From: CAZMOK01 sp964644135
Lineage (GTDB): Bacteria; Bacteroidota; Bacteroidia; Bacteroidales; JAGOPY01
Direction of reading: 5' to 3'
Assembly (NCBI GenBank): GCA_964644135.1
Contig: CAZXWD010000071.1
Location: 1 to 16,482, forward strand
DNA: 16,482 nt
Under the pieces are notes generated by a model, which worked only from the letters and a program-made list of their open reading frames with translations, searched no databases and was not told where the DNA came from. Position 1 is the stretch's first letter. Each line of letters opens with the position of its first letter. Position numbers and translations under genes: made by a program. Positions 6,653 through 15,243 of the stretch are shown here, piece by piece.

Positions 6653-8263
6653 ATGGGAAATAATATACGAACCGGGAGATCCTTCAAGATGCCAGCCTTA
6701 ATAAAGGTTGTGTTTGCCGTGATCATCCTTATGTCTATTTCCTCATCTGCGTTTTCACAGTTCCACGGTGAGGAGAACACCATCTTCATTACCGGGCAGG
6801 TCACCAATAACATAAACGGTGCCCCCATAAGCAATCATAGGATCTTTGTTGAATCCGACTCCGTTACCAATAATGGTTTCTACTTCTATTCAACTATTTA
6901 CACAGACGTAAATGGTTTCTATTATGACACGATAAAAACAACCCTCAACGACGGCAGCATTGATATTTATCTGTACGATTTTGAGGAAGACCTCCACTCG
7001 GCAACCAAATATTACAGGTTCAACTGGTCTGACAAATACACGATCGTTGCAGATTTCTTTATTCACGACCCCAATGCAAACAGTACTTACCAGGCTAATT
7101 TTGAGACCGTGGAAGACACCCTGGAATCCAATCCACACAGGGTTTATTTCCATGACGAATCGGTTGGCTTTGTCATAAAATCCTGGCTTTGGGATTTCGG
7201 CGACGGGACTTATTCTGACATACAGGACCCGGTGCACGACTTCCCCGGTCCGGGCATGTACATGGTGTCGCTGACCATATCGAGCGTGCCGCTGGTAAAC
7301 GAAACCAACAAGTACAGTACCATTACCAAGCAGGTTTTCGTGGGGCTTTCAGATTATTATAACATCGGTGGCCACATTTATACTGATATACACTTCCCGA
7401 TCGACAACGCACTGGCCTACCTGTATAAGATGGATAGTACAGATTATCCGGTGCCGGTGGATACAACTGTGATCGATACCCTGGGATATTACTATTTCTA
7501 CCAGATTATTGATGGTGAATACACTGTAAAGACCAGGCTGACCAGGGAATCGGAATACTATGGACAGTATATCCCCACCTATTTCGGGAACAGTTATAAC
7601 TGGGAAGAAGCTTCCGTTTTCAATGTAGATAACAATAATTTTGCTCTGCACGTAGATCTGCTGCAATCGGAAGGAACGAGTTATGGCAGCGGTCAGATCA
7701 AAGGACAGATACTCTACGATACAAATACAGTTACCACCACTTTCGCACCGGCAGGGAACATAGAGATAATTTTGCTCAACGGCACGGATATCTGCCTTAC
7801 GTGCAACTTATCCGACCTTGACGGTGAGTTTGTCTTCGGGGATCTTGAATACGGCACCTACCAGGTATTCCCCGATGTAACAGGGATAAAGGCAGAGCCG
7901 ATGTTTATCACCATATCGGAAGACACTCCCGGTGAACAACCTTTCAACGTAGTAATCCAAAGGGAACAAATTACATTCGGCATAGATGATGAGCCGGTAA
8001 TTGAAGAGGCATCAGCCAACTTCTGGCCCAACCCGGTAATCGACAGGGCAAAATTGAGCTTTACACTTGAGAGATCATCAGCGCTGGATGTTTATGCGAC
8101 AAACCAAACGGGACAGGTTGTGCTGAAACAAAATTTCATGCTAACCAAAGGAAAGCAGACACTGGATATTGATCTTGGTCACCTCAGCCAGGGGATGTAC
8201 CATATCATTGCTATGCCTGCAAACGGGACGCAACCACTTACCATCAGGATGATCAAGTTTTAA
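6653..8263 (+). CDS. T9SS-exported PKD-domain surface protein, cassette A
   Basis: The 536-residue protein has a signal peptide ending near residue 36 (ISSSAFSQ). The ATG at 6653 gives a 12-residue hydrophilic extension before a second in-frame ATG at 6689, which could be the true start. An N-terminal beta-sandwich-like domain (about 42-145, beginning FITGQVTNNINGAPI) precedes one PKD domain (about 148-222; WLWDFGDG with W180). Two carboxypeptidase-regulatory-like domains follow (about 230-335, containing DGEYTVKTRLTRESEYYGQY, and about 345-435). The C-terminus (about 455-536; FWPNPV, then GQVVLKQ, QGMYHIIAM, RMIKF) is a T9SS type A sorting domain. The product should therefore cross the outer membrane and sit on the surface or be released. 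It begins 7 bases after the barrel gene, so it belongs to the same operon. No enzymatic motif is visible; a binding or structural role is likely. Confidence 0.88.
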   Translation: MGNNIRTGRSFKMPALIKVVFAVIILMSISSSAFSQFHGEENTIFITGQVTNNINGAPISNHRIFVESDSVTNNGFYFYSTIYTDVNGFYYDTIKTTLNDGSIDIYLYDFEEDLHSATKYYRFNWSDKYTIVADFFIHDPNANSTYQANFETVEDTLESNPHRVYFHDESVGFVIKSWLWDFGDGTYSDIQDPVHDFPGPGMYMVSLTISSVPLVNETNKYSTITKQVFVGLSDYYNIGGHIYTDIHFPIDNALAYLYKMDSTDYPVPVDTTVIDTLGYYYFYQIIDGEYTVKTRLTRESEYYGQYIPTYFGNSYNWEEASVFNVDNNNFALHVDLLQSEGTSYGSGQIKGQILYDTNTVTTTFAPAGNIEIILLNGTDICLTCNLSDLDGEFVFGDLEYGTYQVFPDVTGIKAEPMFITISEDTPGEQPFNVVIQREQITFGIDDEPVIEEASANFWPNPVIDRAKLSFTLERSSALDVYATNQTGQVVLKQNFMLTKGKQTLDIDLGHLSQGMYHIIAMPANGTQPLTIRMIKF

Positions 8264-8269
8264 ACCTTC

Positions 8270-8307
8270 GTCAGGAGCATTTAACCATAAACTGTACTCG
8301 TCCTGAC
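8270..8307 (+). other. Long-loop inverted repeat between the two cassettes
   Basis: GTCAGGA (8270-8276) and TCCTGAC (8301-8307) are a perfect 7-bp inverted repeat with a 24-base loop, beginning 6 bases after the stop codon of cassette A. It lacks a T-tract, so it is at best a weak terminator or an mRNA 3'-end structure. No good Bacteroidota promoter was found in the rest of the gap before 8387; TAAATTTA at 8351-8358 resembles a -7 box but has no -33 partner at the right distance. Confidence 0.35.
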
Positions 8308-8386
8308 TTAATCATTTGCCTGTTTATTAGTAATTTCAGGCAACCCTTCTTAAATTTATCAGTCTTAAAAAATATCCGGATGTTTG

Positions 8387-8959
8387 ATGATTTCTGACCA
8401 GAAAATAGTGGAGGGATGCAAGGCAGGAAAGCATAAAGCCTTCAGCATGCTGTACAAGAAATACTCTGCAGTTATGCTGGGGCTTTGCCTCCGCTATTGC
8501 AAAAACCTGCAGGAAGCGGAGGATGTCCTTCAGGAGGGTTTCATCAAGGTGTTCAGGAACATTAATAAATTCAGGGAAGAGGGATCCTTCGAAGGCTGGA
8601 TAAAAAGGATCATGATCAATTGCGCTATTGACCACTATCAGAAAAACCTCAAGCATGCCTTTCACGAAAACCTCGACGAGCTGAATGAAAAGATTGCTGA
8701 TGACGAGGAAATTACCGGCAAATATCGTGATCATGGGATAGATAAGGACCAGCTTATGAAAATGATCCAGGAGCTGCCGGATGGATACAGGATCGTATTT
8801 AACATGTACGTCATGGAAGAATACAGCCACCGTGATATAGCAACTTCCCTGGGTATTTCGGAGAACACCTCGAAAACCCAGCTTATGAAAGCCCGAAGGG
8901 CGCTCAGGGAAAAACTGGAGAAAGCAGTAGCAAAAGAATTAAATAAAATATACAAATGA
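8387..8959 (+). CDS. ECF-type RNA polymerase sigma factor, cassette B
   Basis: The 190-residue protein has sigma region 2 at about residues 20-90 (LGLCLRYCKN, EAEDVLQEGFIKVF, GSFEGWIKRIMINCAIDHY) and region 4 at about 122-178 (LPDGYRIVFNM, then HRDIATSLGISENTSKTQLMKAR). It is clearly homologous to the sigma factor at 4787, with LQEGFIKVF, GSFEGW and GISENTSK identical. The recognition-helix flanks differ (SQLSRARNAL against TQLMKARRAL), leaving room for different promoter choice. The linker is longer and very acidic or charged (about 95-117). A TTG three bases upstream (8384) is in frame, but the ATG at 8387 is the better start. The stop overlaps the ATG of the next gene (ATGA, 8956-8959). 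Confidence 0.93.
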   Translation: MISDQKIVEGCKAGKHKAFSMLYKKYSAVMLGLCLRYCKNLQEAEDVLQEGFIKVFRNINKFREEGSFEGWIKRIMINCAIDHYQKNLKHAFHENLDELNEKIADDEEITGKYRDHGIDKDQLMKMIQELPDGYRIVFNMYVMEEYSHRDIATSLGISENTSKTQLMKARRALREKLEKAVAKELNKIYK

Positions 8960-10296
8960 AAAGGCAAGGAAATCCAATTGATGATCTGTTCCGTGAATCC
9001 CTGTCGGGGGCCAGGAGAGAGCCCTCTGCCGGATTGTGGAGCACGCTGGAGTCGCACGTTTTCGGCAGTGCCGGGAAAATGCGCTTCATTCTGTTTTTAA
9101 GTGGCGCGCTCATCCTGATCTCCGCGGGCCTTGCCCTGTATTTCAGGCTTGATTATCCTGAAAATTCCGTTATCGCCGGTACTGCTTCCGAACAATCGCA
9201 CGAAAATTTCATTGAGAAGGCTGTACCTTTTGACAGATCATCAGATGAACTCTCTCCCTCCGGCTCTATCAATGATAGTTACCCGGATGTCCCTGCAACC
9301 GGCATGAACAATAAAGATGCCTATAAAGATGGCCAGGGGCCAAAAGGCAATACTGAAAATGCCTCCTCCGGACTTCTGAAAAAGGATTTTCCTTTGAATG
9401 TTGAAAACAATTCTTCTCCTGTTCAATCCCCGGTTGGAGAGGACAAAACAATGTTCAACAGTGCGGATGCTATCGCTTACCTGCCCGGCATAAACTCCGT
9501 GTGGCTTGATTTCAACAGATCAGCAAGAGGCAGGCAACTGGAGCTATCTGCTCCGGAAAGTCCCGGTTTTGAAGGCATAAGGATAAAAGATGACTATGCC
9601 ATCCCCTCAAACCTGGGCTTTGGGGCATATGTCAATCCCGGTATCACTTTTTACGACCCGAATCCCAATAAATACTTTGCAGGAGCTGACCTGACGGCTA
9701 ATTTCGCTTTCTCAAAATGGCTGATACAGGCCGGGGCAGGTTACCATCTTATGCAGGATCTTGGTAAATACCAGGTCAAATACACGACCTGGGACAGTGT
9801 GGGATTTTATCGTGAAGTCACTTCTTTCGAATTTGCCAAGGATAATCCTGATTCGATAATTATTCACTATACCAAAAGGACAGTTTACGATTCAATTGAG
9901 AACATATCGCTGTCTGAAAGAAACAACAGATACAGCTACCTTACCCTGCCATTGCACCTGGGTTACAAAATATATGAAAATCAAGTGCTGACAGTTCGCC
10001 TTAAAGCAGGTATGGTATTTTCACTCCTGATAGCAAAAAGCGAACCTGTTGTGAACGTAGATGTATCAGATGCTTCCCAGGTTTCTGTAGAGAAAGTTGT
10101 ACCTGAAAGGGTTAAGACAAACTGGCATTATACACTTGGAGTCCAGCTTGGATTCAGGCTGGGAAACAATACCAGCCTGTCGGTTGAGCCTTATTACGGG
10201 CAATATCTGAATCCGGTATATTTGAATTCAACAGGCTGGAATGGAAAAAGACCTCGTATGTTTGGCATACGAACAGGGATTGAACTTAACTTTTAG
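8956..10296 (+). CDS. Anti-sigma-like membrane protein with C-terminal beta-barrel domain, cassette B
   Basis: The 446-residue protein starts at an ATG overlapping the sigma-factor stop by four bases. It repeats the plan of the protein at 5326: a soluble N-terminus (1-42; IDDLFRESLSG ... EPSAGLWSTL), one hydrophobic helix (about 43-63, FILFLSGALILISAGLALYF), a polar Ser/Asn/Pro-rich linker (about 65-200), and a strand-rich C-terminal domain (about 215-446; LGFGAYVNPGITFYDP, WLIQAGAGYHLM, YLTLPLHLGYK, TSLSVEPYYGQYL) ending in phenylalanine, as outer-membrane beta-barrels often do. Both proteins share VYDSIE followed by a Y-L-x-L/I-P-L strand. The N-terminal segments align on ID-x-L-x-R and a single Trp, but are otherwise diverged, which fits each binding its own sigma factor. 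That role is inferred, not shown. Confidence 0.8.
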   Translation: MKRQGNPIDDLFRESLSGARREPSAGLWSTLESHVFGSAGKMRFILFLSGALILISAGLALYFRLDYPENSVIAGTASEQSHENFIEKAVPFDRSSDELSPSGSINDSYPDVPATGMNNKDAYKDGQGPKGNTENASSGLLKKDFPLNVENNSSPVQSPVGEDKTMFNSADAIAYLPGINSVWLDFNRSARGRQLELSAPESPGFEGIRIKDDYAIPSNLGFGAYVNPGITFYDPNPNKYFAGADLTANFAFSKWLIQAGAGYHLMQDLGKYQVKYTTWDSVGFYREVTSFEFAKDNPDSIIIHYTKRTVYDSIENISLSERNNRYSYLTLPLHLGYKIYENQVLTVRLKAGMVFSLLIAKSEPVVNVDVSDASQVSVEKVVPERVKTNWHYTLGVQLGFRLGNNTSLSVEPYYGQYLNPVYLNSTGWNGKRPRMFGIRTGIELNF

Positions 10297-10301
10297 CAAA
10301 C

Positions 10302-11903
10302 ATGAAAAAGATCTTACTGATATTACTTTTCATACCGGGGCTGCTGACCTATTCGCAGGTCAACACCTACGATACCTGTAAAAATGAACATATTGAGTAT
10401 ACTGAGATCATTACTGACGACACCTCCCTTTTCTATGTCATCGGCCTTTGTGAAGAAGCACCGCAAAACTGTGCAGCAAACTTTACATATAACGCTGACA
10501 GCCTTAATGAACTGGTTGTGCTTTTCAATGATCAGAGTACCACTTTCTCCGGAGGCCCCCCTACAAGCTGGTTCTGGGAATTTGGCGACAGCAGTGTCTC
10601 ACTGATGCAGAACCCTCAGCATACATTCAGTGAACAGGGAACCTACCTGGTATGCCTCACTATAATTGACACCCTTGATCTGTGCTATGACCAATTATGT
10701 AAAGAGATAACTGTTGGCAATCCCCAGCAACCGCTCAGTGCGGGTTTTGAATATTCTCTCGATTCATTGCTTTCAACTCCAAACCTATACTATTTCAAAA
10801 GTACCTCGGCAGGAGATATCGAGAACTGGACCTGGGACTTTGGGGATGGAAATACCACAGAGGGCCCTGAGGTCAGCCACAGGTATGAAGAACAGGGTAC
10901 CTATACAGTATGCCTGACAGTAGAAAATTCAGCCTCGGGTAACATGCAAAGCGATACTTATTGCGAAGCAATCACTACACCTGAATACACCTATTTTGGA
11001 GGGCAGGTCTTTGCAGGGAATTTTCCGCTCAATAATCCCATACACACAGGTGATACTGGAATTGCCTTCCTTTTCAAGATCCACGAGAACACTGTATTAC
11101 CAGTCGACACTAACCAGTTCATCAGCGAAGGATTGTATGCCTTTAATCATCTGCTTGACGGGAACTACATGGTGAAAGTAAGGCTTACAAAAAATTCAAC
11201 AAATTATGGGAAATACTTCCCCACTTATTATCCTGACCGGCTTATGTGGCAGGAATCACCAATGATGACACTCAATGAGCCTGTTTACTCGGTAAATGTT
11301 CACCTTGTACCTGTGCCCGGGCTCAGTCAGGGACCGGGATCTATTTCCGGAAAAGTAAGTTTGAACATCAGCGAAACAGAATTATCAGACAAAGGCCCGG
11401 ATCAGTTTGAGGTGTTACTTACAGACGGAACGGACAGTCCCCTCAAATATTCATTTACCGATGGTTCCGGCTCCTTCGGGTTCTACAACCTGCCTTACGG
11501 GACTTATCGCGTTTTTGCTGATCATACAGGCTGGGCAAGCACCTCACAAACTATTACGCTTGCACAGAACAATATTACTGCCGATAATATCTCACTGGAA
11601 CTTGATTTCCAGGGTTCTTTCAGCATAGAAGATCCATTCATCAGCAAGGAGCCTGATGTAACCTTATACCCCAATCCGGTGAAAGATATATTAAACCTTT
11701 CTTTCAACTCTCCGGAGGATGGCATATACAGCATCTCCATTATTGATCCTGCCGGCCGGTCACTGGAGGATTTTTCACTTTATATCGGAAAAGGTGAAGC
11801 CAATGTTTCCATCCGCACTTCCCATCTGCATGGTGGAATATACCTGCTGAAACTAACAGGCAACGGCGGATGGTTCCAATCGGTAAAAAGGTTCGTGAAG
11901 TAG
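10302..11903 (+). CDS. T9SS-exported protein with two PKD domains, cassette B
   Basis: The 533-residue protein begins 5 bases after the barrel gene. Residues 1-19 are a signal peptide (MKKILLILLFIPGLLTYSQ). Two PKD domains follow: about 59-142 (WFWEFGDS, W92) and about 147-225 (WTWDFGDG, W178). The first contains four cysteines (57, 118, 128, 133) that could form disulfides. A region at about 230-335 (DGNYMVKVRLTKNSTNYGKY, then PTYYPDRLMW) closely matches the equivalent part of the protein at 6653, and a regulatory-like beta-sandwich lies at about 345-435 (GSFGFYNLPYGTYRVF). Residues 452-533 are a T9SS type A sorting domain (LYPNPV, AGRSLEDFSL, GGIYLLKLTG, KRFVK). It is the cassette B counterpart of the 6653 product, differing mainly by having a PKD domain in place of the latter's N-terminal domain. 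No catalytic motif is seen. Confidence 0.88.
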   Translation: MKKILLILLFIPGLLTYSQVNTYDTCKNEHIEYTEIITDDTSLFYVIGLCEEAPQNCAANFTYNADSLNELVVLFNDQSTTFSGGPPTSWFWEFGDSSVSLMQNPQHTFSEQGTYLVCLTIIDTLDLCYDQLCKEITVGNPQQPLSAGFEYSLDSLLSTPNLYYFKSTSAGDIENWTWDFGDGNTTEGPEVSHRYEEQGTYTVCLTVENSASGNMQSDTYCEAITTPEYTYFGGQVFAGNFPLNNPIHTGDTGIAFLFKIHENTVLPVDTNQFISEGLYAFNHLLDGNYMVKVRLTKNSTNYGKYFPTYYPDRLMWQESPMMTLNEPVYSVNVHLVPVPGLSQGPGSISGKVSLNISETELSDKGPDQFEVLLTDGTDSPLKYSFTDGSGSFGFYNLPYGTYRVFADHTGWASTSQTITLAQNNITADNISLELDFQGSFSIEDPFISKEPDVTLYPNPVKDILNLSFNSPEDGIYSISIIDPAGRSLEDFSLYIGKGEANVSIRTSHLHGGIYLLKLTGNGGWFQSVKRFVK

Positions 11904-11991
11904 GATCGTTATTGATCTATTCTTCCTAACTTTATGGTCCTTTAACAGGGATCATGAAATGAATCACTAATCATCAAATCCAACTGAAAAG

Positions 11992-14900
11992 ATGAAAAAG
12001 CTACTCCTTCTGCTTATACTTACATTTCCTTTCATTACGGCAACAGCACAGCAAGGTGGCTGGAGAACCGGGGAAATGGAAGTTAAGGTGTTCTATGAAA
12101 ACAAAGAGGATGTTGAAAAAATAGAACAGCTTCGCTTTGATGGTGACATATATCATGACGGTACGGGAATATTTTTCTTAATCCCTGAAGAACTGGAAGA
12201 ACTGAAATCATCCGGTTTGAAATATGAAATCCTGAAAGATGACCTGAACGCATATTATAAAGATTTCTGGGCGACCAGGGATGAATATCATTCTTACGAA
12301 GAGATCATCCAGTTGATGAACAGCCTTGCCTTCGGATACCCATCGATATGTGAGAAGCATACTTACGGAACCTCAGTTCAGGGAAGAGAGCTGGTTGCAC
12401 TGAAGATCAGCGACAATGTTGGGGCCGATGAGCCTGAACCGGAAATAGGTTTTGACGGGGGCATTCACGGTGATGAAATAGGTGGTGCCGAAAACCTGAT
12501 CCGCTTTGCGGAATTCCTGTGTGAGAATTATGGCTCTGACCCGGAAATAACCGATCTGATCGATACCCGCGAAATATGGCTATATATAATGGTCAATCCC
12601 GACGGCAGGGTAAACATGACAAGGGAAAATGTGAATGGTGTTGACCTGAACCGCGACTGGGGCTATATGTGGGATGCCTGGGGAGGGAGCCCGGGAGCCT
12701 ATTCCCAGCCCGAAACAAAAGCATTGAGAAACTGGATGTACGAAAATCAGTTTGTGGTCCACACTACTTACCACAGCGGCACTGAAGAGCTTGTTTATGC
12801 CTGGAGCTACAGGCCGGACCCCACACCTGACGATGCCGCTATTGATCAGCTGGCGTATGTTTATGTTTCCAGTTCAGGTTACTCTAACCTGCCATATGCA
12901 CAGGGGTACAGTGGTTTATACCCTATAAACGGTTCTTCAAAAGACACTTATTACGGCACAATGGGGTCGATAGGCTGGACCATGGAGATCTCACATAGCA
13001 AACAACCGCCGGCATCCCAGATCATGACCTATTATAATTATAATGAGCCTTCGATGATAGCCATGATCGAATATTCCGGCTACGGCATTACAGGTACCGT
13101 AACCGATGCGGAAACCGGTGAACCCATACCTGCCATTATTTTTGTTGAAGACTATTTCCCAACATATACTGATCCGGAAGGAGGGGACTATCATAAATAT
13201 TTACTGGCAGGGAATTATTCAGTTACCGCCATAGCCAATGGTTACATCCCTCAAACAAAAAACAACATTAGCGTAAGCGAGCTTTCAGCCACAACCTGCG
13301 ATTTCAGCCTGGTACCCGGGGGCGGAAAGTATGCATACAGGATCCCGGCCTCACAGATACCTGACAATAATTATGACGATGAAGGAAATACACCCGGGGC
13401 ATTGGGGGCACCTGATGATATTAATTATTCGATCGGAAAAAACGGCTGGGTGATTGTGGATATGTTCCAGTCCATCCTTGACGGACCGGGAAATGAGATC
13501 AAAATATACGAAGGGGATGACACCCCTGAAGGGTATACCTGTTATGCAAGCCATTCAATGGACGGTCCGTGGACCCTTCTCGGAACAGGTTCGGGGACCA
13601 AGAGCTTTGATTTTGATGACAGCAACCTGGAAGAGGCAAGATTCATCAAATTGGTTGATGATGGTGATGGCCCGGCAAGTGCCGACAACGCCGGGTTTGA
13701 CCTGGATGCAATAGAGGCCCTGCCGCAACCTGATATCATTGTTCTGAAATTGGACTGTGATATTCAGGATCCTACAGGGAATAACAATGGAAGGATAGAT
13801 CCCGGTGAAACGGTTGATCTTGTTTTCAAGCTGAGAAACCACGGAGGACGGACCGTTGAAGCACTGAAAGGCAATTTTAATTACGATTCGACATGGATCA
13901 ACGTACCCAACCCAAATGTCTACTTTGGCAGCATCCCCCATGCCGCCACAGCCCAGGCAACCGTGACTGTCACGGCGGATGATGCAACACCGGTTGAGGA
14001 AATTATCATGAGCGTGATGAACCTTACGGGTAATAATGGGGATTACACTCGTTCATACCCCTGTCATTATACTGTGGGGGCGATGATAGAAGACTGGGAA
14101 ACAAACAGCTTCGAACAGTTTGAATGGGGGTCAACCAATACCCCCTGGATCGTATCACCGGTTCTGCCCTATGAAGGCTTATACTCAGCAAAATCGGCCA
14201 ATATTGATGATAACGAGAAATCAGGCCTTACGCTTACGCTGGATGTGATAGGCTACGATGAGATCAGCTTCTACAGGAAAGTATCATCAGAAGTTGGATT
14301 TGACTTCCTTAAATTTTATATCGACGGAGTACTGAAAGATCAGTGGTCAGGGAACCTGGACTGGGCCGAAGTCTCTTATGAAGTGACACCCGGAACGCAT
14401 ACCTTTAAATGGGCTTTTGAAAAAGACGGAGCCACCAGCCAGGGTTATGATTGCGGCTGGATCGACTGGATCACATTGCCCTCCTATAATGTTTCAGGTG
14501 AGTTACATGCCATTGCAAATGCAATGCCCCATGAATTTTGCGGACCCGGAGAATCACAGCTAGGAGCATATGTAATAGGTGGCACAGGAGATTACACCTA
14601 CGCATGGGCCCCGAATCAGAATATCTCTGATACAACAATACAATTCCCTGTAGTTACACCAGACGAATCCATCGTTTATTCGGTAATTGTTAATGATGGT
14701 GAAAACAGTGTATCACCTGAGATCAAATTAAGCATATACCCCATACCGGAAGCCCCTGTTATTGAGCAGCAGGGCGATTCACTGGTCTCCACCGCCGAGA
14801 GCGGAAACCAGTGGTATAACAGCAACGGTGCTATAATGGGAGCAACCGGCCAGGTATATTATCCATCTTTAGAGGATACTTATTATACTATTGTGACCAG

Positions 14901-15207
14901 TGAATTCGGTTGTGTTTCTGACACCTCCAATAAAATTGAATTCCTGTTCACAGATGTTGGTGAATTGTCGTCCAGATCTTACGTACGAGTTTATCCCAAC
15001 CCGGTGAGATCTGACCTGAATTTAGTGTTGCCGGGGCCTGAAACAGCCAGCGTAATGGTAATGGACCTCTCAGGAAGAATTATCTCCGAATACCAATTTG
15101 AAGGCCGGAAGCAGGTAAAAATCCCTTTCGGAAACCATAAGCCTGGGATTTACCTTATTTCAGTACAAACTCAAAAGGACAGTTTTTTAATAAAGGTTGT
15201 AAAGTAA
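11992..15207 (+). CDS. Multidomain T9SS-exported zinc carboxypeptidase (M14)
   Basis: The 1071-residue protein has a signal peptide (1-20, ending ATAQQ), a propeptide-like segment (about 25-90) and an M14 metallocarboxypeptidase domain (about 98-360). Zinc ligands are H159 and E162 (GIHGDEIGG) and H261 (TTYHSGTE); N220-R221 (DLNRDW) match the substrate-binding Asn-Arg, and E332 (GWTMEIS) the catalytic glutamate, so the enzyme looks intact. It would remove C-terminal residues from peptides outside the cell. Then come a carboxypeptidase-regulatory-like domain (about 363-440), a discoidin-like region (about 443-580), a beta-sandwich with RIDPGETVDLVFKLRN (about 581-695), a MAM or cleaved-adhesin-like domain (about 698-832), Ig-like repeats (about 835-985), and a T9SS type A sorting domain (about 995-1071; VYPNPV, PGIYLISVQ). 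An 88-base gap with TAACTTTA (11927-11934) but no matching -33 box precedes it, so cotranscription with cassette B is uncertain. Confidence 0.92.
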   Translation: MKKLLLLLILTFPFITATAQQGGWRTGEMEVKVFYENKEDVEKIEQLRFDGDIYHDGTGIFFLIPEELEELKSSGLKYEILKDDLNAYYKDFWATRDEYHSYEEIIQLMNSLAFGYPSICEKHTYGTSVQGRELVALKISDNVGADEPEPEIGFDGGIHGDEIGGAENLIRFAEFLCENYGSDPEITDLIDTREIWLYIMVNPDGRVNMTRENVNGVDLNRDWGYMWDAWGGSPGAYSQPETKALRNWMYENQFVVHTTYHSGTEELVYAWSYRPDPTPDDAAIDQLAYVYVSSSGYSNLPYAQGYSGLYPINGSSKDTYYGTMGSIGWTMEISHSKQPPASQIMTYYNYNEPSMIAMIEYSGYGITGTVTDAETGEPIPAIIFVEDYFPTYTDPEGGDYHKYLLAGNYSVTAIANGYIPQTKNNISVSELSATTCDFSLVPGGGKYAYRIPASQIPDNNYDDEGNTPGALGAPDDINYSIGKNGWVIVDMFQSILDGPGNEIKIYEGDDTPEGYTCYASHSMDGPWTLLGTGSGTKSFDFDDSNLEEARFIKLVDDGDGPASADNAGFDLDAIEALPQPDIIVLKLDCDIQDPTGNNNGRIDPGETVDLVFKLRNHGGRTVEALKGNFNYDSTWINVPNPNVYFGSIPHAATAQATVTVTADDATPVEEIIMSVMNLTGNNGDYTRSYPCHYTVGAMIEDWETNSFEQFEWGSTNTPWIVSPVLPYEGLYSAKSANIDDNEKSGLTLTLDVIGYDEISFYRKVSSEVGFDFLKFYIDGVLKDQWSGNLDWAEVSYEVTPGTHTFKWAFEKDGATSQGYDCGWIDWITLPSYNVSGELHAIANAMPHEFCGPGESQLGAYVIGGTGDYTYAWAPNQNISDTTIQFPVVTPDESIVYSVIVNDGENSVSPEIKLSIYPIPEAPVIEQQGDSLVSTAESGNQWYNSNGAIMGATGQVYYPSLEDTYYTIVTSEFGCVSDTSNKIEFLFTDVGELSSRSYVRVYPNPVRSDLNLVLPGPETASVMVMDLSGRIISEYQFEGRKQVKIPFGNHKPGIYLISVQTQKDSFLIKVVK

Positions 15208-15243
15208 AGACAAGAACAAATTCTTTAAACCGTTTAATATGCA

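Noticed and set aside
8384..8386. TTG as the start of the cassette B sigma factor
   Set aside because: An ATG follows immediately at 8387 and leaves the sigma domains intact, so the rarer start is not needed.
4787..11903. SusC/SusD or FecR-type uptake locus regulated by the ECF sigma factors
   Set aside because: No TonB-dependent receptor, SusD lipoprotein or FecR-type protein is encoded in the window; the barrels are far too short for TonB receptors and lack a plug domain.
13555..13941. 128-codon minus-strand frame inside the carboxypeptidase gene
   Set aside because: Shadow of the sense gene, which encodes continuous beta-domain sequence across this interval.
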